DNA of 43,202 nucleotides from a virus: the IMG/VR virus record IMGVR_UViG_3300027788_000022, positions 1-43,202 of that record; one strand, given 5' to 3'. Position numbers and translations under genes: made by a program. The number at the start of each line of letters is the position of its first letter. Position 1 is the stretch's first letter. Under the pieces are notes generated by a model. The model was not told the origin of the DNA. It ran no database searches and was given only the letters and a program-made list of their open reading frames with translations. Below, piece by piece: positions 41,100-43,202 of this stretch.

Positions 41100-41202
41100 G
41101 TTAATATACCAGTTATACAACGATAACATGATAAGCGAAGAAGTAGTACACTTATTATTAGATGCTCATTACAATAGAGTTAATAAAACTAGATATAGAT
41201 GA
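41092..41202 (+). CDS. Small hypothetical protein (36 aa)
   Basis: Thirty-six residues, MSKLIYQLYNDNMISEEVVH then LLLDAHYNRVNKTRYR. The same frame is open upstream to 40999, but that extension lies inside the ligase and is improbable; the ATG at 41092 overlaps the ligase end by 8 bases. Stop overlaps the next start as ATGA. Helical with a basic tail; no family recognised. Confidence 0.5.
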   Translation: MSKLIYQLYNDNMISEEVVHLLLDAHYNRVNKTRYR

Positions 41203-41702
41203 ATATATTTTATTTAGACTCTGATCCTGCAAAGGCTGCACAGATACAATACAATAAGCATGTGGTTAAAATGATCTTAGAATCAGCTCAAATGCTTTGT
41301 ACGGCTCATCATCATTACGGCAACGGAGATAATGTACCTTATAAAAAAGCTCATTACAATCATCCGTCTACTATATGGTGTAGGCAAAACGCTAGTCAAT
41401 ACATGTGGTTATATGATCACATGATTGCACTAGGTAGAGAATATACTAAAAGATATAAAAAAACACACTTAACAATAATAAAATGCGCAGAAGTTTTAAA
41501 ACAATTACCACCCACAATACCGGGAGATACTTTTACAGAACCTCCTCAATGTATGCCAGACCATTACAAAGTTCCAGATTGTAGCGTTACAGCTTATTGG
41601 AATTATTATGAACAAGAAAAGCACACAGTTGCCGCAAAAGACGAACAATTAATATTTAGACCATATGAAAAGAAGAAAATTATACAAACACATGGAAGGT
41701 AA
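41199..41702 (+). CDS. Conserved marine-phage protein, possibly DNA-repair related
   Basis: A 167-residue protein, MNIFYLDSDPAKAAQIQYNK, then HVVKMILESAQMLCTAHHHY (about 21-40), a second His-rich part (KAHYNHPSTIWCRQNASQYM) and CMPDHYKVPD. The FYLDxDPxxAA...KHVVKMxLESAQML pattern is a family I recognise across marine phages; some relatives are annotated as pyrimidine dimer DNA glycosylase-like, but I cannot see a proven active site. Start overlaps the previous gene as ATGA. Confidence 0.55.
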   Translation: MNIFYLDSDPAKAAQIQYNKHVVKMILESAQMLCTAHHHYGNGDNVPYKKAHYNHPSTIWCRQNASQYMWLYDHMIALGREYTKRYKKTHLTIIKCAEVLKQLPPTIPGDTFTEPPQCMPDHYKVPDCSVTAYWNYYEQEKHTVAAKDEQLIFRPYEKKKIIQTHGR

Positions 41703-41755
41703 TGATTCCTTCGGAATTAGAACAAAAATTAAAAATTTTACTAAACCAAGGGTGA
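41702..41755 (+). other. 17-codon ORF in an 87-base gap, possible leader or frameshifted remnant
   Basis: ATG at 41702 overlaps the previous stop (TAATG) and encodes MIPSELEQKLKILLNQG before TGA. A -1 frame continues open to a TAA at 41788 that itself overlaps the ATG of the next gene (TAATG). Both junctions are of the translational-coupling type, so the gap might be coding through a frameshift. Weak evidence. Confidence 0.3.
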
Positions 41756-41789
41756 CAAAAGCCCCTAATAGTACTAAAGTAAGACCCTA

Positions 41790-42437
41790 ATGTCACAGAA
41801 CAGAAACATGAAATGGTTGAATGATCGAAGAATAAGGTATCGGCAAGATCCTATCAACGATAAACCAACTGAAGAAACCGCTTTGTATAGCTACTATGAG
41901 AATGGTACGTACGAGTGCTATCACTTGTTTCGTAGCAAAGCAAAGATTACAACATATAGATCTTTGAAGTGGCATTTTTTAGTTTTATATTATTTAAATC
42001 AAGAGCACGGTTTACTACCATCTCACGTGTATGAGTTTATAGCTGACAAACAGAATGGTTTTGTTACCTTTTTTATCAGTGACAAAAAGCTACAAGAAAT
42101 GATAGACGATGTCTTTAATACTGGTGGCGAACCACCAATAAACAAGATACGTAAAGTAATATTTAAAGACTATAGCGGGTTAACTCCTAACGAGAAAATG
42201 AGTATCGTTGGTAAACTAGTAGGTAGGTCAAGCAGAGTAGACGAAGAGGCTATATATCAGTGCATGTTAGATTTAAACCATGACGGTGAAAAGATAACGT
42301 GGTCAAGAATAGCCGGTCTACTTGATTGCTCTACAAGAACAATTCAACGTAAACTAACACAGCAGTTAAAAGACGAAAAACAAATACTAAACATGGAATA
42401 TGAAAAAATACAATATACAGAATTATATAAGATATAA
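41790..42437 (+). CDS. HTH-containing DNA-binding protein
   Basis: A 215-residue protein with a helix-turn-helix near the C-terminus (TWSRIAGLLDCSTRTIQRKL, residues 170-189), like the recognition helices of phage regulators or sigma region 4. The basic N-terminus (MKWLNDRRIRYRQD) and middle (RSLKWHFLVLYYLNQEHGLL) show no other domain. Its 3' end overlaps the sigma-like gene by 38 bases, which suggests coordinate expression. Likely a transcription regulator of the phage; might work with the sigma factor. Confidence 0.6.
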   Translation: MSQNRNMKWLNDRRIRYRQDPINDKPTEETALYSYYENGTYECYHLFRSKAKITTYRSLKWHFLVLYYLNQEHGLLPSHVYEFIADKQNGFVTFFISDKKLQEMIDDVFNTGGEPPINKIRKVIFKDYSGLTPNEKMSIVGKLVGRSSRVDEEAIYQCMLDLNHDGEKITWSRIAGLLDCSTRTIQRKLTQQLKDEKQILNMEYEKIQYTELYKI

Positions 42438-43155
42438 GGAAGATGTTAAAAGATCTATGCCTGATGATAAAACTTACATCAAGTACACTCGTGGTGAGAT
42501 GATAATAAAGTTTATGCCATTAGTAGAAAGTTTAGCTCGTAAATTCTCAACAACTCAACAAGCCTCAGGCGTGTTAAGTATAAATGATTTAATACAAGAC
42601 GGTAACAAAGGTCTTATTTTAGCAGTAGACAAGCTAGACTGGGCCATGTTAGATGAGTCAGAAGATATAGAAAAAACTTTAAAATCATTTTTTAGTAAAA
42701 GAATCAAAGGAGCAATACGAAGAGCAATAGATATTAATAGAGGTGATATGCGTATACCTGAACATAAGTTAAGCGAGATGCGTAAGAATCCAAAAGACAA
42801 AAAACTAGTAGAAATATTTTTTAATAGTATATTCATGTCTATTGATGCTCAAGTAACTAATGATGATGAAGAGAACATGATGTATCAAATAGCTGATAAA
42901 TCAGAACCTTACAATATACAGTTATTAAATATATATTTAAAAAGTTTAATGAAAAAATATTTAAATATAAAAGAATACGAAGTACTAAGATTATCTTACG
43001 GGTTAGACTGCGAAAAGCACTCTGCAAAAGAAATAGCTAAAGTACTAGGTATAGTAGGAGTAAGCGACTATGTAAGAGTTTCAGAGCTAAAATACAAAGC
43101 TGTACAAACATTAATAGACAACGTAGATCACTCTCAAGTGCTTGACTATCTATAG
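42400..43155 (+). CDS. Sigma-70 family RNA polymerase sigma factor
   Basis: A 251-residue sigma-like protein. Region 2: LVESLARKFSTTQQASGVLS, INDLIQDGNKGLILAVDKLD (about 42-86), with FFSKRIKGAIRRAID (core binding and -10 recognition). A region 3-like part follows (PEHKLSEMRKNPKDKK). Region 4: IKEYEVLRLSYGLDCEKHSA, then EIAKVLGIVGVSDYVRVSEL (about 192-235), the -35 HTH. Region 1.1 is absent. It binds host core polymerase and could direct it to the GATAATAT promoter family that dots this arm. The first ATG is used; a Met at residue 20 (42457) would remove the overlap with the previous gene. Confidence 0.82.
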   Translation: MKKYNIQNYIRYKEDVKRSMPDDKTYIKYTRGEMIIKFMPLVESLARKFSTTQQASGVLSINDLIQDGNKGLILAVDKLDWAMLDESEDIEKTLKSFFSKRIKGAIRRAIDINRGDMRIPEHKLSEMRKNPKDKKLVEIFFNSIFMSIDAQVTNDDEENMMYQIADKSEPYNIQLLNIYLKSLMKKYLNIKEYEVLRLSYGLDCEKHSAKEIAKVLGIVGVSDYVRVSELKYKAVQTLIDNVDHSQVLDYL

Positions 43156-43202
43156 CTTACTCGTGTAAATCATAATGTAAACATGTAATTATAATAATAA
43201 GC

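Noticed and set aside
1-43202. Prophage attachment site, integrase or transposase
   Set aside because: No recombinase motif was seen in any gene and no terminal direct repeats were found, so lysogeny or insertion elements are not supported.

Overview
This window is part of the genome of a tailed phage that probably infects a marine Bacteroidota (flavobacterial) host. The phage assignment is firm: large terminase, portal, HK97-type major capsid protein, podovirus-type tail connector proteins, fibres and a holin are all present. The host is an inference from low GC, A-rich starts with no Shine-Dalgarno, and an exported protein whose signal peptide ends in NAQ. The connector proteins and gene order recall crAss-like and uncultured marine Bacteroidota podoviruses. 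No DNA polymerase, primase, helicase or lysin is seen, so the genome continues beyond at least one end.

Layout. Positions 8-34473 lie on the minus strand and form the late block. Read in its own direction (right to left) it has four fibre or fibre-adaptor genes (34473-26283), then a chaperonin operon with its own promoter (26264 down to 23622: a small conserved protein, GroEL, GroES, a winged-helix-like protein). Small virion or accessory proteins follow, including a HEXXH zincin-like protein, an exported protein and a 3TM-type holin (23619-18249). Next come a tandem GroES-like protein, a putative small terminase, large terminase, portal, scaffold-like protein, capsid, connector/tail nozzle proteins and a GNAT-like protein.

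The divergent gap 34474-35354 separates the two arms. It holds three copies of a two-block promoter, a cluster of ATGACA repeats beside an AT palindrome, and a 216-base stretch without a single G on the plus strand. It is the best replication-origin candidate here.

Positions 35355-43155 lie on the plus strand and look like an early/middle block: about twenty small genes, an ATP-dependent DNA ligase, an HTH protein and a sigma-70-like factor. They are interspersed with more copies of the promoter, one normal tRNA-Met(CAT) and two unusual tRNA-like RNAs. One of these has an alanine-type acceptor stem (G3-U70, A73) and no anticodon arm, like the tRNA domain of tmRNA. The promoter (ACAAACAAAATAC, exactly 11 nt, GATAATAT) recurs at least seven times on the plus strand, and its core also precedes the chaperonin operon. 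A plausible model is that the phage sigma factor or a modified host polymerase reads this promoter class, linking early genes to chaperonin production for capsid folding.

Most promising for follow-up: the GroEL + GroES + tandem-Cpn10 set, the tRNA-like RNAs, the promoter family, the G-free/iteron region, and a GC-rich mosaic patch over the terminase ATPase domain.
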